Assembly: GCF_900141805.1 (NCBI RefSeq)
Contig: NZ_FQYN01000005.1
Location: 310,001-374,000, forward strand
Reading direction: 5' to 3'
From: Hymenobacter daecheongensis DSM 21074
GTDB lineage: Bacteria > Bacteroidota > Bacteroidia > Cytophagales > Hymenobacteraceae
DNA: 64,000 nt
Positions 39,822 through 47,336 of this stretch are shown one piece after another. Position 1 is the stretch's first letter. Every line of letters begins with the position of its first letter. The notes under the pieces are model-generated. The model was not told the DNA's origin and did not search any database. It was given only the letters and a program-made list of their open reading frames with translations. A program made the position numbers and the translations under genes.

Positions 39822-41072
39822 TCAAACCACCTGCCCCCCAATTATCACCGTCTGCACCGGATTTTCGCCCAGCCAGTACGGAATTTCCTGGTAGTCGCGC
39901 ACGTCGAGCACCAAAATATCGGCGCGCTTGCCTGCTTCCAGACTCCCGATTTCGGCGGCCAGATCCAGGGCCCAGGCGGCGTTCAGCGTCACGGCGGCCA
40001 GGGCTTCTTTGGGGGTGAAACCCATTTTGAGGCAGGCCATGGAAAGCGCCAGCCACAGGTTTTTGCTTGGGCAGGAACCGGGGTTGAAATCGGTGCTGAT
40101 GGCCACGGGCACGCCCTGCCCGATGAGCTGGCGGCCGGGTGCGTACTGCTCCTGGCGCAGAAACAGCGGCACCAGCGGCAGCAGCACGGCCACGGTGCGG
40201 CCCGCAGCAGCCACGCGGGCCGCATCGGCGGCGCTGAGGTAGTCGCAGTGGTCCACGCTGACGGCCCCCAGCTCGGCGGCCATGGCGCAGCCGCCCAGGT
40301 CGTGCAGCTGCTCGGCATGAATTTTCAATCCGAAGCCCAAGGCCCGCGCTTTTTCCAGGTAGCGCCGCGAATCTTCGACGCTGAACGCACCTTCCTCGCA
40401 GAAAATATCCACGAACTCGGCTTCACCTTGCAGCGCGGGCAGCACGTCGGCGGCCAGAAAATCGAGGTAGTCGGCGGGGCGGCCCTTGTATTCGGGCGGC
40501 ACCACGTGGGCCCCCAGAAACGTGGGCACCACGCGCACGGGCTGGCGGCGGCCGGCCTCGCGGGCCACGCGCACCAGCCGCAGCTCGGTTTCTTTGTCGA
40601 GGCCGTAGCCACTTTTGGCTTCGAGGGTAGTGATGCCGTAGCGCCGAAAATCGTGGAGGTGGCGCAGGGCATTTGCGAGCAGCTCGGCCTCCGGAGCAAC
40701 GCGCGTGGCCCGCACGGTGCTCAGAATGCCGCCGCCCGAGGCCAGAATATCGAGGTAGGATTCGCCCTGCAGCTTGCGCTGAAATTCATGGGCGCGGTTG
40801 CCGGCAAACACCAGGTGCGTGTGGCACTCCACCAGGCCCGGCATCACCACGCGGCCCTGGGCATTCAGCACGGTGGTGGCGGCCGTCACCTGGGTTTCAT
40901 CCAGCGCAGACATGGGACCGAGGGCTACTATTTTATCCCCTTCGCAGGCCACGAAGGCGTTTTCCAGGATGTGCCAATCGGCCAGGGCCGCGCCGCGAAG
41001 GGGCTGGTCGGTGGGGCCGCCGGCCAGCGTGAGCAGCTGGCCGCAGTTGCGAATGAGCAGGGAATAAGGCAC
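39822..41072 (-). CDS. hutI: imidazolonepropionase
   Basis: 416 residues of the amidohydrolase superfamily. Metal ligands lie in VECHTHLVFAG (HxH), LKIHAEQLHDLGG (His) and ISTDFNPGS (Asp). AGNRAHEFQRKLQGESY and KSGYGLDKETELR are specific to HutI. It opens the imidazolone ring of 4-imidazolone-5-propionate to formiminoglutamate in histidine breakdown. hutU lies about 10 kb away on the same strand. hutH and hutG are not in the window. Confidence 0.96.
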   Translation of the reverse strand: MPYSLLIRNCGQLLTLAGGPTDQPLRGAALADWHILENAFVACEGDKIVALGPMSALDETQVTAATTVLNAQGRVVMPGLVECHTHLVFAGNRAHEFQRKLQGESYLDILASGGGILSTVRATRVAPEAELLANALRHLHDFRRYGITTLEAKSGYGLDKETELRLVRVAREAGRRQPVRVVPTFLGAHVVPPEYKGRPADYLDFLAADVLPALQGEAEFVDIFCEEGAFSVEDSRRYLEKARALGFGLKIHAEQLHDLGGCAMAAELGAVSVDHCDYLSAADAARVAAAGRTVAVLLPLVPLFLRQEQYAPGRQLIGQGVPVAISTDFNPGSCPSKNLWLALSMACLKMGFTPKEALAAVTLNAAWALDLAAEIGSLEAGKRADILVLDVRDYQEIPYWLGENPVQTVIIGGQVV

Positions 41073-41185
41073 GGACGGGCAGCAAAAAGTGGAGCGCGAA
41101 GCTGCGAAAAATAAAGCTGTCGGCCCGCAGATTTTCCTGAAAGCAGTGTCCAGTCCGTCTAAACGCGCTTAGCGAAATCGTGAGC

Positions 41186-41340
41186 CAGCCCCAGCGGGGC
41201 GACATATCGGTAGCAAAACCCGCCGTCCCCGGTTTTTCGAGCCCCAGCGGGGCAACACGTGGTTGCCGCGTGTCGCCTCGCTGGGGCTTTATGAAGTTTC
41301 TGCCTGCTGTTACTACCGATATGCTGCCCCGCTGGGGCTG
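41186..41340. repeat. palindromic CCCCAGCGGGGC repeat cluster
   Basis: Outer arms CAGCCCCAGCGGGGC (41186) with ATATCGGTAG and the inverted CTACCGATAT...GCCCCGCTGGGGCTG (to 41340) enclose an inner pair (AGCCCCAGCGGGGCAAC and GCCTCGCTGGGGCT). The whole region can fold into nested hairpins. No gene was seen in it. It lies upstream of hutI, beyond the promoter side. Confidence 0.75.
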
Positions 41341-41349
41341 TTGTTCTTC

Positions 41350-41688
41350 ATGCCGAAATATTGGTTCGTAAAGGCAGTGGAAAGTGCTTCCGACTCTCTA
41401 AAAACTCCCAGCGAGGCACTAAAAGCTACTGCCGAAGCTCTAAAAGGTGCTGACAAGTCACTAAAAGCTCCCGCCGAGGCACCAAAAGGTGCTTCCGCAG
41501 CACTAAAAGCTCCCACTGAAGCACTAAAAGGTGCCGTGAGGATACTAAAAGCTACTTCCGAAGCGGTAAAAGCTCCCTCCAACCCACTAAAAGCTACTTC
41601 CGCAGTACCAAAAGGTGGGTCGGAGGGAGAAATAAGTGGGTCCGACCCCCTTTTTTCTCCCTCCGACCCACCTTTTCTCAGCAGATAA
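41350..41688 (+). CDS. possible heptad-repeat protein encoded by a 21-base tandem array
   Basis: 112 residues from ATG 41350 (MPKYWFVKAV). Residues 13-90 are about eleven copies of a seven-residue unit (x-A-L-K-A/G-x-x, for example EALKATA and EALKGAD), which could form an amphipathic Ala/Lys helix. The matching DNA is a 21-base tandem repeat with AT content above its surroundings and CTA Leu codons, rare elsewhere here. The opposite strand is open too, and a hairpin at 41610 covers the end. It may be a repeat array rather than a real gene. Confidence 0.35.
   Translation: MPKYWFVKAVESASDSLKTPSEALKATAEALKGADKSLKAPAEAPKGASAALKAPTEALKGAVRILKATSEAVKAPSNPLKATSAVPKGGSEGEISGSDPLFSPSDPPFLSR
41610..41676. 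repeat. 23-base inverted repeat GGTGGGTCGGAGGGAGAA
   Basis: Arms 41610-41632 and 41654-41676 are perfectly complementary. It ends the tandem array and could act as a terminator for the convergent gene at 41711. Confidence 0.85.
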
Positions 41689-41710
41689 TCCTCCCACCTG
41701 CCGCGGACCG

Positions 41711-42946
41711 CTACTGCCGGATGAGCAGGGCGGGCAGCGGCGTGAGGTAAAAATCCTCTTTGTTGGTGAACACTGTGGCCGCGTAGGAGCCGGGCTGGCG
41801 GCTGTGGCCGAATAGCAGGGCCGCCAGGGGCGTATCGGGGGCCGACGCGGGGGCAGCGGCGGGCAGGGCGAAACAGGCATCATACACCAGCCCGCGCTCG
41901 TCGAGCGGACCGCTCCAGGCCACGCAGTGCACCCGGAAATCGGCTTTGGCGGGCTTGGTGAAGCCCATCGGCACCAGCTTGTGCGTGACTAAGTAGTAGG
42001 CCGAATTCACCTTTACCCGCTTTAGGGTGCAGCCCAGCGCATTGCCCAGCAGCTGCACGCAGCCGGCCGCATCGTAGCAATTCAGCTGCAGGTGGGTCAT
42101 GGCGGGGTTTTGCAGGCTGGCCAGCAGCGCCTGCACCTGCTGGGTGCGCACCACGTAGCGGTTGGCCACCGCGTCGAGGTGGGTCAGGTTGGCATCGGGC
42201 AGCATGGGGTTGTACTGAAACTTGGTGGGCGCCGCCGCGCCCGCCCGGCCGCCATGCACAAACCGCGTGACGGCGCTGGCGGCCTGCTCGGGCGTGCGGG
42301 TGCCGGCGGCGGCCTGGCAGCTCAGCTCCAGCATGGCCGTCCAGAGGGCGTGGCCGCCGTCCGGTTCGGGCAGGCCGGCCCAGGGCGCACCGGGCGCGGC
42401 CAGCACCCAATAGAGCCGGTGCCGGCTGCTGGCAAAGCGCTGCCAGGGGCCGGAGCCGGTTTTGGCCTCCCAGAGCAGCGTCAGGTCGGTGGCCTCGATG
42501 GCGGGGGCGGCCGTGGGGCGGAAGCGCAGCTCTAGGGTGCGCGGGCCGGCGCGGCCGGCTACGGTCTGGATGGCCGTGCCCAAGCCGGGGTGGCTGGCCG
42601 TCACGCGGATGGTGACGGAATCGGGGGCGGCGGCCAGCTGCAGCCCGGCGCGCAGGGCCGGACCGGCAGCCCCGGCCCCGCTGCCGATGGCGTACACCAC
42701 GCTGCCGGGCCCGGAGGCCGGAAGCGGGGCCGGCGCGGGGGCGCTAAGCTTCAGGTCGTGCAGGAATTCCAGCGTCTGCAGCGCGGGCGACTGCGCCGGG
42801 GCCGCGAAACCGGTCAGCAGCAACAGCAGCAGCAAAATGCTCTTTCCTGCCCGGCACCGGTCGCCGCGCTGCCAACGGGCTCCTGGTTCCGGCAGCGGCC
42901 TGGTTGGGCGCAAGACGTTTGCGAACTTACTTTGTTGCTTCATCAA
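41711..42946 (-). CDS. secreted protein with possible Cys-His-Asp catalytic domain
   Basis: 411 residues. A hydrophobic core ILLLLLLLTGFAAPAQ (about 37-52) is a signal peptide behind a long N-terminal lead, so the true start may be lower. After a beta-rich half, the C-terminal half has LNCYDAAGCVQLLGNALGC, FRVHCVAWSGP and LVYDACFAL. The order Cys, His, Asp with this spacing looks like a transglutaminase or papain-like fold. That is inference from motif order, and no family name is claimed. Confidence 0.65.
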   Translation of the reverse strand: MMKQQSKFANVLRPTRPLPEPGARWQRGDRCRAGKSILLLLLLLTGFAAPAQSPALQTLEFLHDLKLSAPAPAPLPASGPGSVVYAIGSGAGAAGPALRAGLQLAAAPDSVTIRVTASHPGLGTAIQTVAGRAGPRTLELRFRPTAAPAIEATDLTLLWEAKTGSGPWQRFASSRHRLYWVLAAPGAPWAGLPEPDGGHALWTAMLELSCQAAAGTRTPEQAASAVTRFVHGGRAGAAAPTKFQYNPMLPDANLTHLDAVANRYVVRTQQVQALLASLQNPAMTHLQLNCYDAAGCVQLLGNALGCTLKRVKVNSAYYLVTHKLVPMGFTKPAKADFRVHCVAWSGPLDERGLVYDACFALPAAAPASAPDTPLAALLFGHSRQPGSYAATVFTNKEDFYLTPLPALLIRQ

Positions 42947-43066
42947 ATGGCCGATAGGGCTACGAAATTCCTGTAAATATACCGCCGGTTTCAGGCTTCC
43001 ACCGCACCGTGTTTGTGGTCGGATTCAGATCCCGCAGCACCATTTTTCCTGCTCCACAAACTTCTC

Positions 43067-43687
43067 ATGAAGGCTTTACTGATTATCGACGTTCAACCTG
43101 ACTTTTTACCCGGCGGCCGGCTGGCCGTGGCCGATGGCAATGCGGTAATTCCAATCATCAACCAGCTGCAGCCGCATTTCGATCTGGTGGTGGCCACGCA
43201 GGACTGGCACCCGGCCGGGCACCGCAGCTTCGCCAGCAGCCACCCAGGCCGGCAGCCGTTCGATACCACCGAGCTGCGCGGCCTGCCCCAGGTGCTCTGG
43301 CCCGACCACTGCCTGCAGGGCACGCCGGGCGCCGCGTTGGCCGCCGCGCTGGACCAGCGCCGCATCGAGGCCATCTTTCGCAAGGGCACCGACCCCGAAA
43401 TTGACAGCTACAGCGGCTTTTATGACAATGGCCGCCTGAAAGCCACCGGCCTGGCCCACTACCTGCGCGGCCGGGGCGTAGCGGACGTGTACGTAGCGGG
43501 CCTGGCCGCCGACTACTGCGTGTTCTACACCGCCCAGGATGCGCTGCGCGAAGGATTTGCCACGTTTCTGATTGAAGATGCCACCCGCGCCATTAGCGCC
43601 GAGGGTTTCGCGCAGGCCAAAGCCACGCTGCGCATCCAGGGCGGCCACCTGCTGCAAAGCCCCGAAATTCTGGACGCCGCCCTATGA
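43067..43687 (+). CDS. pncA: nicotinamidase
   Basis: 206 residues from ATG 43067 (MKALLIIDVQPDFLPGG). Catalytic Asp is in IDVQPDF, Lys in FRKGTDPEIDSYSGF and the nucleophilic Cys in LAADYCVFYTA. The zinc site is D-x-H-x-x-H-like in QDWHPAGHRSF. It converts nicotinamide to nicotinate in NAD salvage, in the cytoplasm. Its stop overlaps the start of the 2H phosphoesterase gene (ATGATG), so the two form an operon. Confidence 0.95.
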   Translation: MKALLIIDVQPDFLPGGRLAVADGNAVIPIINQLQPHFDLVVATQDWHPAGHRSFASSHPGRQPFDTTELRGLPQVLWPDHCLQGTPGAALAAALDQRRIEAIFRKGTDPEIDSYSGFYDNGRLKATGLAHYLRGRGVADVYVAGLAADYCVFYTAQDALREGFATFLIEDATRAISAEGFAQAKATLRIQGGHLLQSPEILDAAL

Positions 43688-44217
43688 TGCCTCCCTCCGA
43701 CCCCACCCCGCCGCTCATCCTCACGCTGGCCCTCGATGAGGAGTCGGCCGCGTTTTTCAATGCGCTGCGGCAGGCGCATTTTCCGCCGGAGCGCAACTAT
43801 CTGGCGGCCCACCTCACGCTGTTTCACCACTTGCCCGGTGCGGAGCTGGCCACCATTTCGGCGCAGCTGCGGGAGCGGTGCCGGCAGCTGGCGCCGCTCC
43901 CGCTGGAGGTGAGTGGGCTGCAGTTTTTGGGGCAGGGCGTGGCCTACCGCGTCGAGAGTGCCGCGCTGGAGGCACTACACCGCGAGTTGCAGGCGCTCTG
44001 GCGGCCCCACCTCACCCCCCAGGATCAGCAGAAGCGCCGCCCCCATGTTACGGTGCAAAACAAGGTGGCGCCCGCCGTGGCCCGCGCCCTGCACGCGCAG
44101 CTAGCGGCCGATTTTACGCCCTTTCAGGCCCTGGGCACCGGCCTGCAGCTCTGGGCCTACCGCGGCGGCCCCTGGGAGTGGCTCGATGCTTTCGCATTTA
44201 GTGAAATAGTGAGATAG
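43684..44217 (+). CDS. 2H phosphoesterase (2'-5' RNA ligase-like)
   Basis: 177 residues. The two catalytic HxT motifs are AAHLTLFHHL and RPHVTVQNKV, about 80 residues apart as in the 2H family (ThpR, YjcG). These enzymes open 2',3'-cyclic phosphates or related bonds. The last codons SEIVR and the TAG come from repeat family A copy 4, which has replaced the original 3' end. The gene overlaps pncA by 4 bases. Confidence 0.85.
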   Translation: MMPPSDPTPPLILTLALDEESAAFFNALRQAHFPPERNYLAAHLTLFHHLPGAELATISAQLRERCRQLAPLPLEVSGLQFLGQGVAYRVESAALEALHRELQALWRPHLTPQDQQKRRPHVTVQNKVAPAVARALHAQLAADFTPFQALGTGLQLWAYRGGPWEWLDAFAFSEIVR

Positions 44218-44338
44218 TGAAATGGTGAGATAGTGAGTTTGATGTTCTGGGTGCGCCAACTGCGCAAGTCGAACATCAAACTCACCATCTCACTATTTCA
44301 CCATCTCACTATTTCACCATCTCACTATTTTACCATTT
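44199..44338. repeat. palindromic gene-end repeat, family A, copy 4
   Basis: The longest copy, with extra TTTCACCATCTCACTA units on the right. The left end encodes the last residues and TAG of the 2H phosphoesterase gene. Unlike copies 2 and 3 it lies between two genes in tandem, so a terminator role would also fit. Confidence 0.9.
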
Positions 44339-44432
44339 CCCTGGCTACTATGTAGTATCTTTGCTAGTCGGAATCCGTGGCAAATGCGCCGGGCGGGTTC
44401 TGCTTATCTTCTCTTTGTTCCTGCACCGCTCC

Positions 44433-44999
44433 ATGATCCGACTCGAGTACTTCACCCCGGCCGATTTTCAACAACTTATTACCTGGGTGAAGGACGAGCA
44501 TCTGCTCATGAACTGGGCGGGGGCCATGTTCAGCTTTCCGCTCACGCCCGGCAGCCTGGCCTGGTACGTAGAGGACACCAACGACCTGCTCACCTCCGAT
44601 GCCTTTATCTACAAAGCCGTGGATACGCGCACCGGCGACGTGGTGGGCCATATCTCGCTGGGCGGGCTGAGTCGCAAAAACAGCTCGGCCCGCATCAGCC
44701 GGGTGCTGGTGGGCGATACGCACACGCGGGGCCGGGGCATTGGGCAGGCCATGGTGACGCAGGTGCTCAAAATCGGCTTTGAGCAGCTGAATCTGCACCG
44801 CATCGAGCTGGGCGTGTATTCCTTCAACCAGGCCGCCATCCGGTGCTACCAGAAAAGCGGCCTCACCATTGAGGGCACCTCGCGCGACGTGCTCCGGCAC
44901 CAGGGCGAATACTGGAGCTTGGTGGAAATGAGCATGCTGGCGGCCGAGTGGCGGGCCCTGCATCCCAAAGTGGCCGTGGAAGCCGTGGCCGCGCAGTAG
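44433..44999 (+). CDS. GNAT family N-acetyltransferase
   Basis: 188 residues from ATG 44433 (MIRLEYFTPADF). The acetyl-CoA site is VGDTHTRGRGIGQAMV. LNLHRIELGVYSFNQAAIRCYQKSG is the RimJ/RimL-type signature, followed by EGTSRDVLRHQGEYWSLVEMSML. Substrates of this group are protein N-termini, antibiotics or polyamines; none can be chosen here. Confidence 0.92.
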   Translation: MIRLEYFTPADFQQLITWVKDEHLLMNWAGAMFSFPLTPGSLAWYVEDTNDLLTSDAFIYKAVDTRTGDVVGHISLGGLSRKNSSARISRVLVGDTHTRGRGIGQAMVTQVLKIGFEQLNLHRIELGVYSFNQAAIRCYQKSGLTIEGTSRDVLRHQGEYWSLVEMSMLAAEWRALHPKVAVEAVAAQ

Positions 45000-45043
45000 C
45001 GTTTCGCCCCCGGCCGGGCACGCGGCCCCAGCCCATATCCGCT

Positions 45044-45472
45044 CTAAACCCAGGAGCTTTGGTTTGCCACAAAGGAGCGGAGCAGCCACAGCATGCTCTC
45101 ATCGGTATCGGCGGGGTGCGGAGCCAGAAAGGTGGGTCGATAAGGGTCGATGTAGCCCACGAGGCGCACGAAATCTTCATCGGCCAGCTGCTGAAAGCCC
45201 ATGGTCCAGTCTTTGAATACCCGCACCGGAATAATCCCATCCGACAGAGTAGCCACATCCTTGTGCCGATGATCGAGCTTTATGGTTTCGTATAGCGCCC
45301 GCACCACGTCGGTTTCGCCCTCCAGCACCTGCAAAAATTCCCCCTTGCCATACAGCAGCAGCCCCGTTACGTTGAGGCGGCCATTCTTGATGCGCGAGTG
45401 CTGAAGCAGCAGCCGGAGGCTCGCGGCCGTCGGCTCTCCCACCGCCGAACTCTGGTAGACGATATGATGCAT
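45044..45472 (-). CDS. BLUF-domain blue-light sensor
   Basis: 142 residues, almost all BLUF domain plus a short C-terminal helix. The flavin-site residues are present: Tyr6 (IVYQSSA), Asn30, Gln48 (FLQVLEG) and Trp89/Met91 (DWTMGF), matching Tyr8, Gln50, Trp91 and Met93 of PixD. With no output domain it should signal through a partner protein or oligomerisation, as PixD does. No obvious partner is adjacent. It is a single-gene unit. Confidence 0.93.
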   Translation of the reverse strand: MHHIVYQSSAVGEPTAASLRLLLQHSRIKNGRLNVTGLLLYGKGEFLQVLEGETDVVRALYETIKLDHRHKDVATLSDGIIPVRVFKDWTMGFQQLADEDFVRLVGYIDPYRPTFLAPHPADTDESMLWLLRSFVANQSSWV

Positions 45473-45615
45473 GACCTGACGGAACTAGTGCAGCACGCGC
45501 AGCCTCCGGGCAGATAGTGCTGGCTCTCCACACACGGGCCGGCTGCAGATGAAAGTAGCCACTCAGCGCGCCAAAAGCAAGCTCAACAGGCTATCCGACA
45601 GCTATATACCGGGCA

Positions 45616-45796
45616 TCAGGAGAACAGGGCGCGGAAGTTGGGCCAGTTCGATACGACGGAATAGCGGGCCTGCACGGTGTGGCGGGCGGCGGTGCCCAGG
45701 CGGGTGCGCAGCACGTTGTCGGCCAGCAGGCGGCGCAGGGCGGCCTCCCAGTCGGCGGGCGTGGCACACACGTAGCCGTTGAGGTCGTTGAGCGCT
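45616..45796 (-). pseudogene. C-terminal fragment of a GT4 glycosyltransferase
   Basis: The frame VALNDLNGYVCATPADW, LRRLLADNVLRTRLG, AARHTVQARYS, ending with TGA at 45616-45618, is the standard last 58 residues of a family 4 glycosyltransferase. Nothing corresponding to the rest of the enzyme lies upstream; the cupin gene's stop is directly adjacent. The remnant reads in the same direction as the cupin gene. It is probably debris of a deletion or rearrangement. Confidence 0.8.
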
Positions 45797-46235
45797 ACAC
45801 AAACCGGATTCCGTAGCGCGTGCAGATGGCCGTGACAACCGCAAAATCGGGCGGACCGGCCGGCAGGCGGTCCAATTCCTCAAACATTTTTTCCAGCCCG
45901 GCCGGGAAGATGGAGAGCAGCACCCGCGCCGGCGTATCGCCCACTATTTTGAAGCTGTGCGCCGTGCCCCTGGGCATGTAGGCTACGTCGCCCGCCCGCA
46001 GTACGTGCACCGCATCTTCCAGCTGATATTCCACCGTGCCTTCCAGCACCTGAAACACCTCGTCTTCGTGGGTATGTACATGCTTGGGCACCCCCACACC
46101 GGGCGCATCCAGCTGCTCGATGAGCGTAAACTGGCCGTTGGTGTCCTGGCTGCTGAGCTTCACGCATTGCAGGTCGCCGATGACGTTGAGCCGGAGGCCT
46201 TCGCCGGCTTTCAGAATTTTAGGAGCTGCTTCCAT
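45795..46235 (-). CDS. cupin domain protein
   Basis: 146 residues. The metal-site motifs of the beta-barrel are KHVHTHEDEVFQVLEG (cupin motif 1, with His-x-His and Glu) and GDVAYMPRGTAHSFK (motif 2, with His). The C-terminal tail (LPAGPPDFAVVTAICTRYGIRFV) resembles that of small quercetinase/AraC-like cupins with a helix. Substrate unknown. The TAG stop overlaps the first codons of the glycosyltransferase fragment. Confidence 0.88.
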   Translation of the reverse strand: MEAAPKILKAGEGLRLNVIGDLQCVKLSSQDTNGQFTLIEQLDAPGVGVPKHVHTHEDEVFQVLEGTVEYQLEDAVHVLRAGDVAYMPRGTAHSFKIVGDTPARVLLSIFPAGLEKMFEELDRLPAGPPDFAVVTAICTRYGIRFV

Positions 46236-46387
46236 AATCGGGATGGGGATTTGTGGATGAGGGAAGATAATAAATTGTCGGCCCGGCTGCCAGCTCTGGC
46301 CCGGCCCGGCGCTGGCAGCCGCCGCAAAAGGCTTGCTAAGCCTATAAACCCCTCATCCTGAATGTGTACAAGCGCGTATGCAGCCCT

Positions 46388-47191
46388 ATGGACGTTGGGC
46401 TTTTCATCATGTCATTGCCCTCCTGGGCGCTGTTTGTGCTGGTGGTAGTGGTGGCGCTGGCGGCCAATGAGGTGGGGTTTCAGGTGGGCCGGCTGCTGAT
46501 CCGGCGGCACCTGCGGGAGCCCGAGCCGCCCGTACAGGCGCTGGTGGGGGCTATTCTGGGGCTGCTGGCTTTCCTGCTCGCCTTCACGTTTGCCATGACG
46601 ACTTCCCGCTTCGATGCCCGCCGCCAGCTGGTAATTGAGGACGCGAATCGGATTCGCACCTGCTACCTATATGCCAGCCTGCTCCCGGAAAAGCAGGCCC
46701 AGGTGACGCGGCAGCTGCTGCCCGAATACGTGGCTCTGCGCCTGAACATTACCTCCATTGCCCAGGCCACCGCCCGCCTGCCCCGCACGGAGGAGATTCA
46801 GCGGCAGCTGTGGCAGCAGGCTGCTTCGCTGGCCCAGGAAAATATGGATCCGGAAATCCGCACGCTTTTCATTGGCTCCCTGAGTGAGGTGCTGAACGTG
46901 CACGCCGCCCGCAAAATGGTGTCGCTGAACTACCGCATTCCGGGCAGTATCTGGGTGGTATTGAACCTGCTTTCCGCCATGAGCATGCTCAGCCTGGGCT
47001 ACCAGACCGGCATGTTCAGCGCCCGCCGCTTGGTGGGGATGCCGGTGCTGGCGGCGGCGTTTGCCCTGGTCATCACCATGATTGCCGCCATGGACACCCT
47101 CGGGCAGCGGGGCTTTCTGATCAGCCAGCAGCCCCTGGCCGATGTGCTCACGCTGATGCAAAAAAGCGCCGGCCGGCCGGCTCTTGAGTAA
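46388..47191 (+). CDS. DUF4239/bestrophin-like membrane protein
   Basis: 267 residues from ATG 46388 (MDVGLFIMSLPSW). Four hydrophobic segments are visible: two N-terminal (WALFVLVVVVALAANEVGF and LVGAILGLLAFLLAFTFAMT), and two near the C-terminus. SRFDARRQLVIEDANRIRTCYLYASLLP is the DUF4239 motif just after TM2. Members are distant relatives of bestrophin channels. Activity not established. Confidence 0.85.
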   Translation: MDVGLFIMSLPSWALFVLVVVVALAANEVGFQVGRLLIRRHLREPEPPVQALVGAILGLLAFLLAFTFAMTTSRFDARRQLVIEDANRIRTCYLYASLLPEKQAQVTRQLLPEYVALRLNITSIAQATARLPRTEEIQRQLWQQAASLAQENMDPEIRTLFIGSLSEVLNVHAARKMVSLNYRIPGSIWVVLNLLSAMSMLSLGYQTGMFSARRLVGMPVLAAAFALVITMIAAMDTLGQRGFLISQQPLADVLTLMQKSAGRPALE

Positions 47192-47336
47192 GCCCGCCGG
47201 CTGCTTTTTTCCCATCGGCAATAACTTTCCCCGAAGCAGAACGGTATTACGGCCTCCTGACCACTGGCCGGCGGGCACCCCCGCAGGAAGCAGCCCGCGC
47301 CAGCCGCCAGACCACCCATTCCTCAACCAAGGCCCT

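Noticed and set aside
41313..41582. Open frame on the minus strand with Phe/Ala/Ser heptads
   Set aside because: It is the complement of the 21-base tandem array; the plus-strand frame has the better start. Either could be spurious.
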